Shown piece by piece: positions 45,117 to 54,241 of a stretch of DNA of 64,000 bases. Below the pieces are notes generated by a model. The model searched no databases, was not told the DNA's origin, and saw only the letters and a program-made list of their open reading frames with translations. The stretch comes from Oligoflexia bacterium (GTDB taxonomy: Bacteria > Bdellovibrionota > UBA1018). Numbering within the stretch: position 1 is the first letter of the stretch; every line of letters begins with the position of its first letter. The DNA is taken from NCBI GenBank assembly GCA_031292385.1, contig JARLHE010000009.1, forward strand, positions 18,048 to 82,047, read 5' to 3'. Made by a program: the position numbers and the translations under genes.

Positions 45117-46325
45117 ATGAAACCTATCAGATTGAACAATTTCGCTTATGGGTTAGCCGTGCTGACCGCATGTGTCGTTGCATCCACCAATCCGATTGCC
45201 CGCGCCGAATCCGCGAAGGCACCGGATCCTTCCTTAAATGTCTTCGTCGATCTGGTGAGGTCAGTCGTTCCTTCCGTGGCCAATATCTCCGCGGTCACGA
45301 GCATTAAACGCACGGCGTACTCGCCGGAGATGGAAGATCTTTTCAAGCGGTTCTTCGGCGGGAATCTGGGTGACGAACCTCGGGTCTATCCGCCGGCGCC
45401 GCAGGCCAAACAAACGGCCCTCGGAACCGGGTTCGTCATCGACTCCTCGGGCATCATCCTCACCAATAACCATGTGGTCGACGGAGCCAACGATATACAA
45501 CTTCAGTTCGCCGAAGCAGGCGAACTGACTCCCGGAAAAGTCGTCGGGCGCGATCGCGAGCTGGATGTTGCCCTGATTCGCGTAAACACAAAACAGAAAC
45601 TGAAGGCCCTCTCATTAGGCGACAGCGATGCGCTCGAGGTCGGCGAGTATGTGATGGCGGTGGGCAATCCATACGGACAAGGGCATTCAGTTTCACATGG
45701 AATCGTTTCGGCCAAGGGTCGGATCGCTCCCGGCCTGCCGATCGCCAATTATCTGCAGATCGACGCGCCGATCAATCCGGGAAACTCAGGCGGCCCGCTT
45801 TTGAATCTCAAGGGCGAAGTTGTCGGCATCAATAACGCGATCGATCCCAGGGCCCAGGGCATCGGGTTCGCCATCCCCATCAATTTCGTGAAAAAGGTCC
45901 TGCCGAGCCTTGAAACCGGGAAGCTGATACAGCGCGGGTTTATCGGCGCGGGCGTCAGCCAGACGAACCAGGAAATCTGCGAAAAGATCGGCGCTCCTTC
46001 GGGCCTATCCGCGCCGTTCGTAACACAAGTGAGCCCGGGAAGCCCGGCCGAGCGCGCGGGACTCCAGCCCTATGACGCCATTCTTTCGTTCAACTCGAAG
46101 CCGGTCCATAACGGCTCAGAGCTTGTGCAGGCCGTCACTCAAATCGATGTGGGGGCCAACGTTCCCATGGAGGTCCTGAGAAACGGCCAAAAGAAGGTCC
46201 TGCACGTCACCGTGAGAGCGCGCCCCACCCGGGAGATCGCTGAAAATGATTCGAAGGACTCCGAATCGAAAGGAGCAGCCCGCAAGAAAAAGCTCCGTTT
46301 TATTCGGTCGTCGTCCTCGACCTGA
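45117..46325 (+). CDS. HtrA/Deg-type serine protease with one PDZ domain
   Basis: A 402-residue trypsin-like protease. Signal peptide FAYGLAVLTACVVASTNPIA, cleaved near ARA-ESA. Catalytic His is in ILTNNHVVDG, Asp in RDRELDVALIRV and Ser in INPGNSGGPLLNL. A single PDZ domain covers about 285-375 (FVTQVSPGSPAERAGLQPYD, ILSFNSKPVHNGSELV). One PDZ and a cleavable signal fit a periplasmic DegQ/HhoB-like or DegS-like enzyme for protein quality control. The C-terminus is Lys/Ser-rich. It lies 67 bases after the kinase with AGGGGGA before the ATG; the gap contains a TCTTC-GTTT-GAAGA inverted repeat that could be a regulator site. Confidence 0.94.
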   Translation: MKPIRLNNFAYGLAVLTACVVASTNPIARAESAKAPDPSLNVFVDLVRSVVPSVANISAVTSIKRTAYSPEMEDLFKRFFGGNLGDEPRVYPPAPQAKQTALGTGFVIDSSGIILTNNHVVDGANDIQLQFAEAGELTPGKVVGRDRELDVALIRVNTKQKLKALSLGDSDALEVGEYVMAVGNPYGQGHSVSHGIVSAKGRIAPGLPIANYLQIDAPINPGNSGGPLLNLKGEVVGINNAIDPRAQGIGFAIPINFVKKVLPSLETGKLIQRGFIGAGVSQTNQEICEKIGAPSGLSAPFVTQVSPGSPAERAGLQPYDAILSFNSKPVHNGSELVQAVTQIDVGANVPMEVLRNGQKKVLHVTVRARPTREIAENDSKDSESKGAARKKKLRFIRSSSST

Positions 46326-46381
46326 AAGACGCCTGATAGCGGGGCCCGTGTCCTGGCATCGATATTGCTGCCGAGCTCCTT

Positions 46382-49300
46382 ATGCGGAAGTTCGACGCCC
46401 TCTTTTTCGACTGGGACGGAACCGCGGTCGAGGACCGCCATGCGCCGGCCCATGACCTGGTCGGCGCTCTTCAACCGCTTCTCAGCACGGGCCCCCTCGC
46501 GGCGATCATCACGGGAACGAATATTCACAATATACTCAACCAAGAGATCTCGACGCTTTCGACTCAGGCGAAGCACTCGCTTTATATCTGCACGAACCGC
46601 GGCTCCGAGGTTTACGGATTCAACGACGACGGGGACTCCGAGCTCATCTATCGGCGCAAAGCCACCCCGGAGGAAGACCAGGCTCTGACTCAAGCCATCG
46701 AGCGTCTGCGTGATTATGCCGGCCAGCGCGGGCTCGAAACCGTGATCACCTATGACCGGCTGAATCGGAGAAAACTCGATCTGATTCCCCTTCCCGAATG
46801 GGCTGACCCGAAAAAGGCCCAATTCGCCGAACTTTTCAAGACTGTTCAAGCGCGACTTCACGCGGCGGGAATCAAAGGTTTTAAGGAACTGCTCGACGAG
46901 GCTCGCAAGATCTCAAGGGAAGCCGGACTAAACGACGCGCGAATCACCTCCGACCTGAAACATATCGAGATCGGCCTGACCGATAAATCGGATTCGATCC
47001 GATGGCTCTTCGAAAACGTCGTCAAACCAAAGCAAATCCCGGCGCAAAACATCGCCATTATGGGCGACGAAATGGGGAATGTCGGGGACGTTCAGGGAAG
47101 CGATGCCTTCATGCGCATCCCGGACCTTGAGCATGCGACCTACCTATCGGTCGGCGTCGAGCCCGAAGGCGCCCCCCCGTGGGTCAACCACATCGGCGGA
47201 GGTCCGGCGAACTTCCTGCAATTCCTGAAAGATCAGCTGCACGCCTGGGAAAGCGCGCCGGACCCGACCTGGATTCTCGAACAAGAAGGATTCGACCCCT
47301 CGCAAGAACGCTTGATGGAAAGCCTGTTCGCCATCGGCAACGGGTACCTCGGAATCCGCGGCTCCAGCGATTTTCCGATTCCCACCTCACAGTCCGACCT
47401 ATTCATCGCGGGCATTTACGATCGAAAGATTCCGGGAACGCCTTACTCCGAAATAAAATTTCTGTCCGAGCCGAAAGACGCGATTGACGACGCGGAACTT
47501 GTCCCCTTTCCTTCTCCGTTCCGGCTGAAACTGATCATCGACGAAAATCCGCTCGCCGCCTGGGGCCCGGAGATGATCCATCATGTGCGAACTCTCGACC
47601 TCAGGCAGGCCGTATACTCACAGAATTACCGCGTGGCGACTCCCGAAGGAAAAACCCTCCAAATCTCTTCCAAAAGATGCGCCTCCATAAGCGATCCGCA
47701 CTTGCTTCAGCACGAAATGGAAATCCAATCGGAAACATTCACCGGAGCGGTTGCGGGCGGTTTATCGATGAATCTGGACGACTTCCGGCTCAACTACCCG
47801 CACCTGGCGGTTCTCAAAACCGGATCGCCCCACTGGACGTCGCCGGTCCGTCTCTTTGAGACGCTGGGCTCAAAAATGAAATGCTGTATCGCCACCCGGG
47901 TTTCGGTCGACGGCCAGGAGCTGGACCTCAAGGTTTCTATCGATGGACGGGAGATGTCCGCGAATGAGTTTACCTGTAACCTGAGCCCGGGGCAAACCAT
48001 CCGAATCCGCCACTTCTTCAGCATCTTCACCGATCGGGACTTGCCGTCGGACTCGCCCTTGTCGTTATGCGATACGACCCTCAAACATCTGAACGCGCTT
48101 CAATGGGTCGAGTTTGAGCCAAAGTTCGGCAATCATATCGAACGCTGGCAAGCTTTCTGGAAGCGCGCCGACCTGAAACTTCCCGGACGGCCCGAGCTTC
48201 AGCAGGCGCAGCGGTTCAACCTCTATCACCTTCGCATCGCGGCCGACCACGACCCCAAGATCTCGATCGGCGGCAGAGCTCTCACCGGCCGCGCCTACGA
48301 AGGGCATATTTTCTGGGACACCGAGATTTTCATGCTTCCGTTTTTCATTTACACCGAACCGGATATCGCGCGCTCCCTGCTCATGTATCGCTACTTCACG
48401 CTGAACGGGGCCAGAAATCGCGCCAAGCAGTTGGGCCTCGAAGGCGCCTGTTACGCCTGGGAATCGACAGTCAGCGGGAATGACGTCACTCCCCGCAGCA
48501 TCACGATCCAAGGCACGGGCAGGTCCGTTCCTATCCTGACCGGGCAAGAGGAGCTTCACGTCACCGCCGACGTCGCCTACGCGGTCTGGCTTTATTGGGA
48601 CGCGACTCTCGACGCCGATTTCTTAGCCAACTACGGCGCAGAAATCCTGATCGAGACGGCCCGTTTTTGGAGCGGCCGGGTCGTCCAAGCGGAGGGCCAG
48701 TTTCATATCCGCGGCGTGATCGGCCCCGACGAATACCACATCGGCGTCAACAACAACGCCTACACCAACTGGATGGCTCGATTTAACTTGAAGAAGGCGC
48801 TTTGGGTTCTGAGCTGGCTCAAGTCGACCGATGAAGAGCGACATCAGGCGCTGCTCGCGAAGCTGAATTTTCATGAAAAAGAAATCACCCGGTGGCAGAC
48901 TTTGGTGAACCAGATCGTCTTCCCGAACTACAACCGCGACAACGTGATCGAACAGTTCGAGGGATTCTTCAACCTCAGGGACGTCCCTCTCTCGAAAGAA
49001 GAACGGATGAAAGCCCCGATCAGCCGTCTTTTTGACTGGGAGGAAATCAACCGCCTGAAGATCGTCAAACAGGCCGACGTACTCATGATCCCATTCTTGT
49101 TCCCGAACGCCTTTTCAAAGGAGCAGCTCGCCGCCAACTATCAGTACTATGAGCCGATCACCGATCACGGTAGCAGTCTTTCGCTCGGCATCTACGCGGC
49201 GATCGCCGCGAGAATCGGCCTGCCGGTGCAAGCCCGCGGCGCGTGGGAGGAGTGCCTCAACTTCGACCTGCAAAACACCATGAAAAACACCCCTCTCGGA

Positions 49301-49504
49301 ATTCACGAGGCCTGCATCGGAGGGACTTGGCAAGCCTTCGTGTTCCATCTGCTCGGCATCCAATTCACCGACCAAGGCCCCGTGCTCGGCGCGAATGCGC
49401 TGGAGAATCTCCCCCCTGGCTGCACCGAAACGAGCCTCAACCTGGTTTACCGCGGAAAAATCTACCCCATACGCCTCAAGTCCCGCAGAAAGGTCGCTGC
49501 ATGA
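46382..49504 (+). CDS. HAD phosphatase-like / glycoside hydrolase family 65 fusion
   Basis: A 1040-residue fusion. Residues 1-270 are a HAD domain with motif I LFFDWDGTAVED, motif II AIITGTN and motif IV AIMGDEMGNVGDVQG; the C2-type cap resembles sugar-phosphate or trehalose-phosphate phosphatases. Residues 295-1035 are GH65: the N-terminal SLFAIGNGYLGIRGSSD, then HIFWDTEIFMLPFFI, catalytic acid Glu784 in GVIGPDEYHIGVNNNAYTN, and the phosphate-binding HGSSLS near residue 928. GH65 members are mostly disaccharide phosphorylases (maltose, trehalose, kojibiose) releasing beta-glucose-1-phosphate. The fused phosphatase suggests coupled breakdown or remodelling of an alpha-glucoside. The substrate is not decided by sequence. 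It is coupled (ATGA) to the universal-stress-like gene. Confidence 0.9.
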   Translation: MRKFDALFFDWDGTAVEDRHAPAHDLVGALQPLLSTGPLAAIITGTNIHNILNQEISTLSTQAKHSLYICTNRGSEVYGFNDDGDSELIYRRKATPEEDQALTQAIERLRDYAGQRGLETVITYDRLNRRKLDLIPLPEWADPKKAQFAELFKTVQARLHAAGIKGFKELLDEARKISREAGLNDARITSDLKHIEIGLTDKSDSIRWLFENVVKPKQIPAQNIAIMGDEMGNVGDVQGSDAFMRIPDLEHATYLSVGVEPEGAPPWVNHIGGGPANFLQFLKDQLHAWESAPDPTWILEQEGFDPSQERLMESLFAIGNGYLGIRGSSDFPIPTSQSDLFIAGIYDRKIPGTPYSEIKFLSEPKDAIDDAELVPFPSPFRLKLIIDENPLAAWGPEMIHHVRTLDLRQAVYSQNYRVATPEGKTLQISSKRCASISDPHLLQHEMEIQSETFTGAVAGGLSMNLDDFRLNYPHLAVLKTGSPHWTSPVRLFETLGSKMKCCIATRVSVDGQELDLKVSIDGREMSANEFTCNLSPGQTIRIRHFFSIFTDRDLPSDSPLSLCDTTLKHLNALQWVEFEPKFGNHIERWQAFWKRADLKLPGRPELQQAQRFNLYHLRIAADHDPKISIGGRALTGRAYEGHIFWDTEIFMLPFFIYTEPDIARSLLMYRYFTLNGARNRAKQLGLEGACYAWESTVSGNDVTPRSITIQGTGRSVPILTGQEELHVTADVAYAVWLYWDATLDADFLANYGAEILIETARFWSGRVVQAEGQFHIRGVIGPDEYHIGVNNNAYTNWMARFNLKKALWVLSWLKSTDEERHQALLAKLNFHEKEITRWQTLVNQIVFPNYNRDNVIEQFEGFFNLRDVPLSKEERMKAPISRLFDWEEINRLKIVKQADVLMIPFLFPNAFSKEQLAANYQYYEPITDHGSSLSLGIYAAIAARIGLPVQARGAWEECLNFDLQNTMKNTPLGIHEACIGGTWQAFVFHLLGIQFTDQGPVLGANALENLPPGCTETSLNLVYRGKIYPIRLKSRRKVAA

Positions 49505-50400
49505 AGCCCCGTTTGAAAATTCTGGCGTTGATCTTCCCGAACTCGCAAATGGCCACGCAGGCCAGGGTCCTCCGCCAATCGCTCGGCATCGCCCAGTGGC
49601 TGGACGGCGAACTTCATCTCATGGTCCCCGGGTTCGACCTCGAATGGGTCGGAAACGCCTTGGACAAGGCCGCCGCCGAAAAAAGCCTGAAAGTGCCGGT
49701 GGAACTTCATTCGGTCAAAGACGACTATTTAATCGAATCCATCGACGCGATTCAGGAGGTACACGCGGACCTGCTTACTTTCGAGTACTCTTACGCCGCC
49801 ACGGAGGAAATGAGTCCCGCGATGGACAAGCTCAAGCTTTCGGTTTTAGAGCTCAGCTCGATTCCGGTTCTCCTTCAGCCCAGCCACCCGTCCGCGCAAA
49901 TCTCCGCGATGAACTCCTTCATCGTCCCGGTCAGCGGCGAGCGCCCCAAACAAGATGCGCTGAAGCTCGCCCTTCATCTGGCGACGATCACGGATCGCAA
50001 CGTGAAAATCGTCCATGTCGAAGCCCAGAATTCCGCGGCGACGCGACAGAGCTCCCCGCTTACTTGCGTGGCGGACCAAGCCTATCACGAGTACTCGCAT
50101 CTTCTCGACCAGGTCGTATCGGAGGCCTGCCCGATGTCGAGCATCACGGAACGCCAGCGCGTCACCGAGGTCCTTCATCTTTCGGGAAACGCGCCGGAGC
50201 AAATCAGCCGGCTCATGGAGCATGACCCGAAAAACATTCTGGTCCTGCAATGGAAAGGAATCATCCCTCATCGTCGGGTGGAGATGATCAAGACCCTGCT
50301 CCGATCCGACAGCCACTTTCCGATCCTGATCGTCAAGGTCCAACCGGCTGCTCAATCGCGACTGAATACGGGAAAGTTCTTCACCAAAAAGGCGGGCTGA
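49501..50400 (+). CDS. Universal-stress-protein-like protein
   Basis: A 299-residue protein from the ATG at 49501, which overlaps the GH65 stop in an ATGA. A longer frame lies inside the upstream gene and is rejected. It looks like two tandem USP-like alpha/beta domains: residues 5-125 (LKILALIFPNSQMATQARVL, VLELSSIPVLLQPS) and 135-290 (NSFIVPVSGERPKQDALKLA, HFPILIVKVQ). The usual ATP-binding GxxGxxxxx(S/T) loop is not evident, since the place is taken by a stretch ending LLRSDSHF, so nucleotide binding is doubtful. Coupling to a disaccharide-phosphorylase fusion suggests a carbon- or osmotic-stress role. Confidence 0.65.
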   Translation: MKPRLKILALIFPNSQMATQARVLRQSLGIAQWLDGELHLMVPGFDLEWVGNALDKAAAEKSLKVPVELHSVKDDYLIESIDAIQEVHADLLTFEYSYAATEEMSPAMDKLKLSVLELSSIPVLLQPSHPSAQISAMNSFIVPVSGERPKQDALKLALHLATITDRNVKIVHVEAQNSAATRQSSPLTCVADQAYHEYSHLLDQVVSEACPMSSITERQRVTEVLHLSGNAPEQISRLMEHDPKNILVLQWKGIIPHRRVEMIKTLLRSDSHFPILIVKVQPAAQSRLNTGKFFTKKAG

Positions 50401-50417
50401 CCTTCCGCGACCAGGGC

Positions 50418-50657
50418 TCAAACCCGTCTGTTTAATTGGTCGATCAAATGCAAAATGATCGGCACGGCTTCGTCGTTGACCCCGAAATCCGCTTGGAGTT
50501 CCCAAATCAAGCGCGCGCGGGCGATGTCTTCCTCATCGAGCACCTGATGCTCGGGATCGACCGGCACGATCCAGCTAAAGGAAATAAACCGAACGATAAC
50601 TTCCGGAGCGATCCCGCATTGCTTCGCGGCCTCTTTGAGCGGATGCCTCATTTTCAT
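50418..50657 (-). CDS. cbpM: Chaperone modulator CbpM-like protein
   Basis: A 79-residue MerR-like helical protein of the CbpM type: LKEAAKQCGIAPEVIVRFI is the helix-turn-helix-like N-terminus, and LDEEDIARARLIWELQADFG with AVPIILHLIDQLNRR completes the domain. CbpM binds the J domain of CbpA and blocks its co-chaperone and DNA-binding activities. Its start overlaps the cbpA stop by four bases, the standard cbpA-cbpM order. It converges on the universal-stress-like gene. Confidence 0.9.
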   Translation of the reverse strand: MKMRHPLKEAAKQCGIAPEVIVRFISFSWIVPVDPEHQVLDEEDIARARLIWELQADFGVNDEAVPIILHLIDQLNRRV

Positions 50658-51556
50658 GACTCAGCCCTCGGATTATATGAATACTTCTCACCCCAGCCAC
50701 GGATGACTTCCTGAAGCTCGGGATTCACTTTTTTAGGCAGGACGACTTTCAAGACGACGAGCTGATCTCCCCGCTCTTTCCCATGAGCCACGCCCTTCCC
50801 TCGAATCCGCAGCCGGCTCCCGGTACTGACCCCGGCCGGAACTTTAAGCATGACCGAAGCATCGATCGTCGGCACCTGAATCTCGGCCCCGAGGATGCCT
50901 TCGATAAAACTAATGGGGACCTCAACCTCGATGTCGTTTCCAACCCGCTTGAAGCCCGCCAGGGGTCGTACGGTCACCTCAACGTATGCATCCCCCGGAG
51001 GCGCGCTTCCAACGCCCGGGCCTCCTTGATGGCGAAACCGCAGCTTCGCGCCGGTTTCGATCCCGGCGGGGATTTTCACTTGAAGCTTTTTGCCATGAGG
51101 AAGGGTGATTTCACGTTCAGCGCCCAGCACCGAATCCTTGAAGTCGACTTCCATTTGGTAAAGATGATCCTCGCCCTGTTGCTCCGCGGGCCGGCCTCCA
51201 TGCATCCCCCGAAAGAGATTTTCAAAAACATCCTCGGCGCCTTCTTCGCCTCCGAACGAATAAGTATAGCGCCCGCCCTCTCGCTGAGTGTCGTAAAAAG
51301 AAGGTCCGCGCTGCCCCCGCGACGCGCGCTGTTGCTGATATTCGGCTTCTTCCGCCTCGCCCCGGTCGTATTTCGCCCGTGCTTCGGACGTGCCGACCAG
51401 CTCGTAGGCCTGGGCCACTTCCTTGAATTTGGCCTCAAGGTTTTTATTCCCGGGATTGAGATCGGGATGATATTTCTTCGCCAGCGAACGATAAGCGTTT
51501 TTAATTTCATCCTGCGTGGCGGCCTTTGAAACTCCTAAAACCTGATACGGGTTCAT
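50654..51556 (-). CDS. cbpA: DnaJ-class co-chaperone CbpA
   Basis: A 300-residue J-domain protein without a zinc-finger region. The J domain (1-66) starts NPYQVLGVSKAATQDEIKNA and holds the HPD tripeptide in KKYHPDLNPG. A Gly/Arg/Gln-rich linker covers 67-115 (RRGQRGP-type, YTYSFGGEEGAED). Two C-terminal substrate-binding domains follow: VDFKDSVLGAEREITLPHGK and VPISFIEGILGAEIQVPT with GSRLRIRGKGV. It stimulates DnaK and, in E. coli, also binds curved DNA. It is co-transcribed with cbpM. Confidence 0.95.
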   Translation of the reverse strand: MNPYQVLGVSKAATQDEIKNAYRSLAKKYHPDLNPGNKNLEAKFKEVAQAYELVGTSEARAKYDRGEAEEAEYQQQRASRGQRGPSFYDTQREGGRYTYSFGGEEGAEDVFENLFRGMHGGRPAEQQGEDHLYQMEVDFKDSVLGAEREITLPHGKKLQVKIPAGIETGAKLRFRHQGGPGVGSAPPGDAYVEVTVRPLAGFKRVGNDIEVEVPISFIEGILGAEIQVPTIDASVMLKVPAGVSTGSRLRIRGKGVAHGKERGDQLVVLKVVLPKKVNPELQEVIRGWGEKYSYNPRAES

Positions 51557-51630
51557 GAAAAGAACTTAAACCGTTTTAGCCAGTTTTTCACCGCTTATCT
51601 GGAACGCTCCTTGCGATCCTCCTTCAACCC

Positions 51631-52869
51631 GTGCTTGTACGAATTCTAGGCATCGCCCTCAGTCTCATCCTGCTCAATACGCTGCTCAGTACGGGCTGCG
51701 GATCGTCAACAAACAATAATCCCGCGCTTGCCCCTGCCGCACCCGGTTATCCGATCAATTCAATCGAAGTATCCGGCCAGGACACCTTTGCGGACGGCTC
51801 CCCTATCGCATCAAAGACGATCCAGTATCAGATCATTCTGGACGGCGCGAACATGTTTCAAGCCGGAATCGACGGCTGCCTTCCCACTCCCGCGCATGTG
51901 GCGGGGACGGTGATCGAAAATGCAACGTCGGATTTGCAAGGTCAATACTCCCTCGCGGTCCCGATCACCTCGCTCAAAGCGGCGGTCGTCAAACAATGCT
52001 GGATCCTGCAACTTCACTCGAGTCAAGTCGAAGGAGTCACGCTGCGCGCATCGATTCTAGCCGATGATACGACCTGCCCGGGTTATTGCTCGGCGCAAGG
52101 CGATCCGAGCGAGACCTGCGTCGATGACTGTGAAACCGGAAATCGCACGATCATCGCCTCGCAATCACTGAGCGGAGACGCGCTGAATGCCCTGATTGCC
52201 CAAGCGCCCAACGGATACATCGCTTGGACGCAGGCTCTCGTCTTTTCCGGGCTCGGCCCGGTGCTAACGCCCGGAGGCGGCCCGGACCTCCAGGTCGATG
52301 GCTCGGCGGCGCAAGCGTCGGCACACGTCGACCAGGAATCCTTCGATGCGAGCTCCTGCGAAGTGGCCGAACAATGCGTGCGCGCTCCGGGACTCAGAAC
52401 CGTGCTGCGTTTCGACGGCACGATCGAAAATCTCGGCGCCGCCGATCTGGTGGTCGGCAATTCCGCGAACAGCCCTCTTTTCACCGCGAGCAGCTGCCAT
52501 AACGTGAAGCTGCTCAAAAACATCATGCTTTACGAGCTCGTCGATCCCGACACGGGCACCACGATCCAGGTCGGCAATCAGGATGTGATCGGCCGGAAAC
52601 AGGGCTTCTGCATGATGGATATCACTCAGATCAACGCCACCGCTCCTCAGGGGCAGTACGACTGCGACAATCAAGGAATCACCCAAGGCTGGGCGGATGT
52701 GTACGATGCCGCGCTTGAATGCCAGTTTTTGGATGTCACGGGAGTTCCCGCCGGCAACTACCTCCTTCGGCTGACCGTCAATCCGGACCAGCTCTTCACG
52801 GAGATCGATTACAGCAACAACACGGTGAGCGTGCCGGTCACCATTCCATCGATTGGGAGCAATCCATGA
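51631..52869 (+). CDS. Lysyl-oxidase-fold lipoprotein lacking most copper ligands
   Basis: A 412-residue protein with a GTG start. Signal helix LGIALSLILLNTLLS precedes a lipobox-like STGC, so it is probably a lipoprotein. Residues 40-200 are a beta-rich, cysteine-bearing domain of unknown type. Residues 212-403 align with animal lysyl oxidase in order: GGPDLQVDGSAAQASAHV, VLRFDGTIENLGAADL, SSCH, GRKQGFCMMD, VYDAALECQFLDVTGVPAG and IDYSNNTV. Lys323 and Tyr358 match, at the same 35-residue spacing, the two residues that form the LTQ quinone. At the copper site HxHxH only the first His remains (CHNVKL, residues 289-294). Amine-oxidase activity is therefore uncertain. It is coupled to the gene at 52866. 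Confidence 0.78.
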   Translation: MLVRILGIALSLILLNTLLSTGCGSSTNNNPALAPAAPGYPINSIEVSGQDTFADGSPIASKTIQYQIILDGANMFQAGIDGCLPTPAHVAGTVIENATSDLQGQYSLAVPITSLKAAVVKQCWILQLHSSQVEGVTLRASILADDTTCPGYCSAQGDPSETCVDDCETGNRTIIASQSLSGDALNALIAQAPNGYIAWTQALVFSGLGPVLTPGGGPDLQVDGSAAQASAHVDQESFDASSCEVAEQCVRAPGLRTVLRFDGTIENLGAADLVVGNSANSPLFTASSCHNVKLLKNIMLYELVDPDTGTTIQVGNQDVIGRKQGFCMMDITQINATAPQGQYDCDNQGITQGWADVYDAALECQFLDVTGVPAGNYLLRLTVNPDQLFTEIDYSNNTVSVPVTIPSIGSNP

Positions 52870-54110
52870 AAATCCAACACGCGACCCTGGTCGCGAACAT
52901 CTATTTCCTGCCCTTGGCGCTCTTAGGGCTCGCCGCAATCCCCGCGTGCAGCGGAGACAACAGCGGCTCCATCCGGGCGAGAACCCCGATTTCGGCGAAT
53001 GGCGGCCCCGCTTCATGCGAGCTCGTCAATTCAGGACCATTCGGACCCGCCGGAACCACCGCGCTTCACACGCAAGCGGTCGTCACCGGCCTCGTGACCC
53101 CGTGGGAGGTATCGATTCTTCCCGGCGGAAGCGACTGGCTTGTCACGGAAAGGCCCGGACGCCTGCGACTGATCCGACAGGGCTCGCTCGCGCCGACGCC
53201 GGTCCTGACCGTTTCGACAGTCCAAAGCGGCGAAGGTGGGCTTCTTGGAATGGCGCTCGACCCGCAATTCGCGTCCAACTCCAAACTCTATGTTTATTAC
53301 ACAGCACCAGTAAATGACAGCTACGTGAACCGCGTCCAACAATACACGCTATCGGCCGATCACACGACCGCCACTGCGGGCCCGGTCATCCTCGACAACA
53401 TCACTTGGAACACGGTACATGACGGCGGCCGAATCAAATTCGGCCCGGACGGAATGCTTTATGTCAGCACCGGCGAAGGCAACGACCCGACCTTGCCGGC
53501 AAACCCCAACAGCCTGAACGGAAAAATTTTGAGAATCGCATCCGACGGTTCGATACCTGCGGACAACCCCCAGCCCGGCAATCCTTGGTTTATCAAAGGG
53601 CTGAGAAACGCCGAGGCGTTTGACTGGCTGGACGCGAAAACCCTCATCATCGCGGATAACGGCCCGACCGGCGAATACAACGGCGAATACGGCGGCGACA
53701 AAGTATTGGTCGCGCAAAAAGGACAGGATATGGGCTGGCCGACGATCTGGCACTGCGAAACCCAGGCCGGGCTCGTCGCGCCTATCTTAACCTGGGTCGA
53801 CGCGCTCCCCCCAGGCGGAGCGCTGGTTTATACCGGAACCTCCATTCCCGACTGGCAAGGCAACCTCCTCATCGCCTCAACGGGTGCCGAGCAGCTGCAC
53901 CGTGTGGTATTAACGGGACCGACGGAAACTCCATCGGTACAAGCCCATGAAGTTTACCTTCAAGGCGAAACCGCGCCCGGCCTCGGACGCCTGAGAGCGG
54001 TCTTTCAAGATCAACAAGGGAACCTTTACGTCACGACTTCGAACTGCGACTCGCGCGGCAGCTGTCCGCCCGCCCAGGACGGAATTTACCGGATCTTGCC
54101 CGGAAGTTGA
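52866..54110 (+). CDS. PQQ-dependent sugar dehydrogenase-like lipoprotein
   Basis: 414 residues from the ATG at 52866, which overlaps the lysyl-oxidase-like stop (ATGA). Signal peptide IYFLPLALLGLAAIPAC ends in a lipobox at AAIPAC. The mature protein is a six-bladed propeller of the soluble aldose sugar dehydrogenase (glucose/sorbosone dehydrogenase) family: VTPWEVSILPGGSDWLVTER, GRLRLI, GEGGLLGMALDP, NTVHDGGRIKFGPDGMLYVS with the catalytic-type His, TGEGND, NSLNGKILRI and FIKGLRNAEAFDW. It would oxidise sugars at the outer membrane with PQQ and calcium. PQQ-synthesis genes are not in the window. Confidence 0.88.
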   Translation: MKIQHATLVANIYFLPLALLGLAAIPACSGDNSGSIRARTPISANGGPASCELVNSGPFGPAGTTALHTQAVVTGLVTPWEVSILPGGSDWLVTERPGRLRLIRQGSLAPTPVLTVSTVQSGEGGLLGMALDPQFASNSKLYVYYTAPVNDSYVNRVQQYTLSADHTTATAGPVILDNITWNTVHDGGRIKFGPDGMLYVSTGEGNDPTLPANPNSLNGKILRIASDGSIPADNPQPGNPWFIKGLRNAEAFDWLDAKTLIIADNGPTGEYNGEYGGDKVLVAQKGQDMGWPTIWHCETQAGLVAPILTWVDALPPGGALVYTGTSIPDWQGNLLIASTGAEQLHRVVLTGPTETPSVQAHEVYLQGETAPGLGRLRAVFQDQQGNLYVTTSNCDSRGSCPPAQDGIYRILPGS

Positions 54111-54241
54111 CTAACGCGCCGCCCACTCCGTCAAATCAATGCCTTAAGTTTACCTCAAAGGGCAATATCATCAGAAATAATTAACTCCAGGCTCAACTGC
54201 GCTCGCTGACCAACCGAAATAGGAAGTGAGGCGGATTATAC

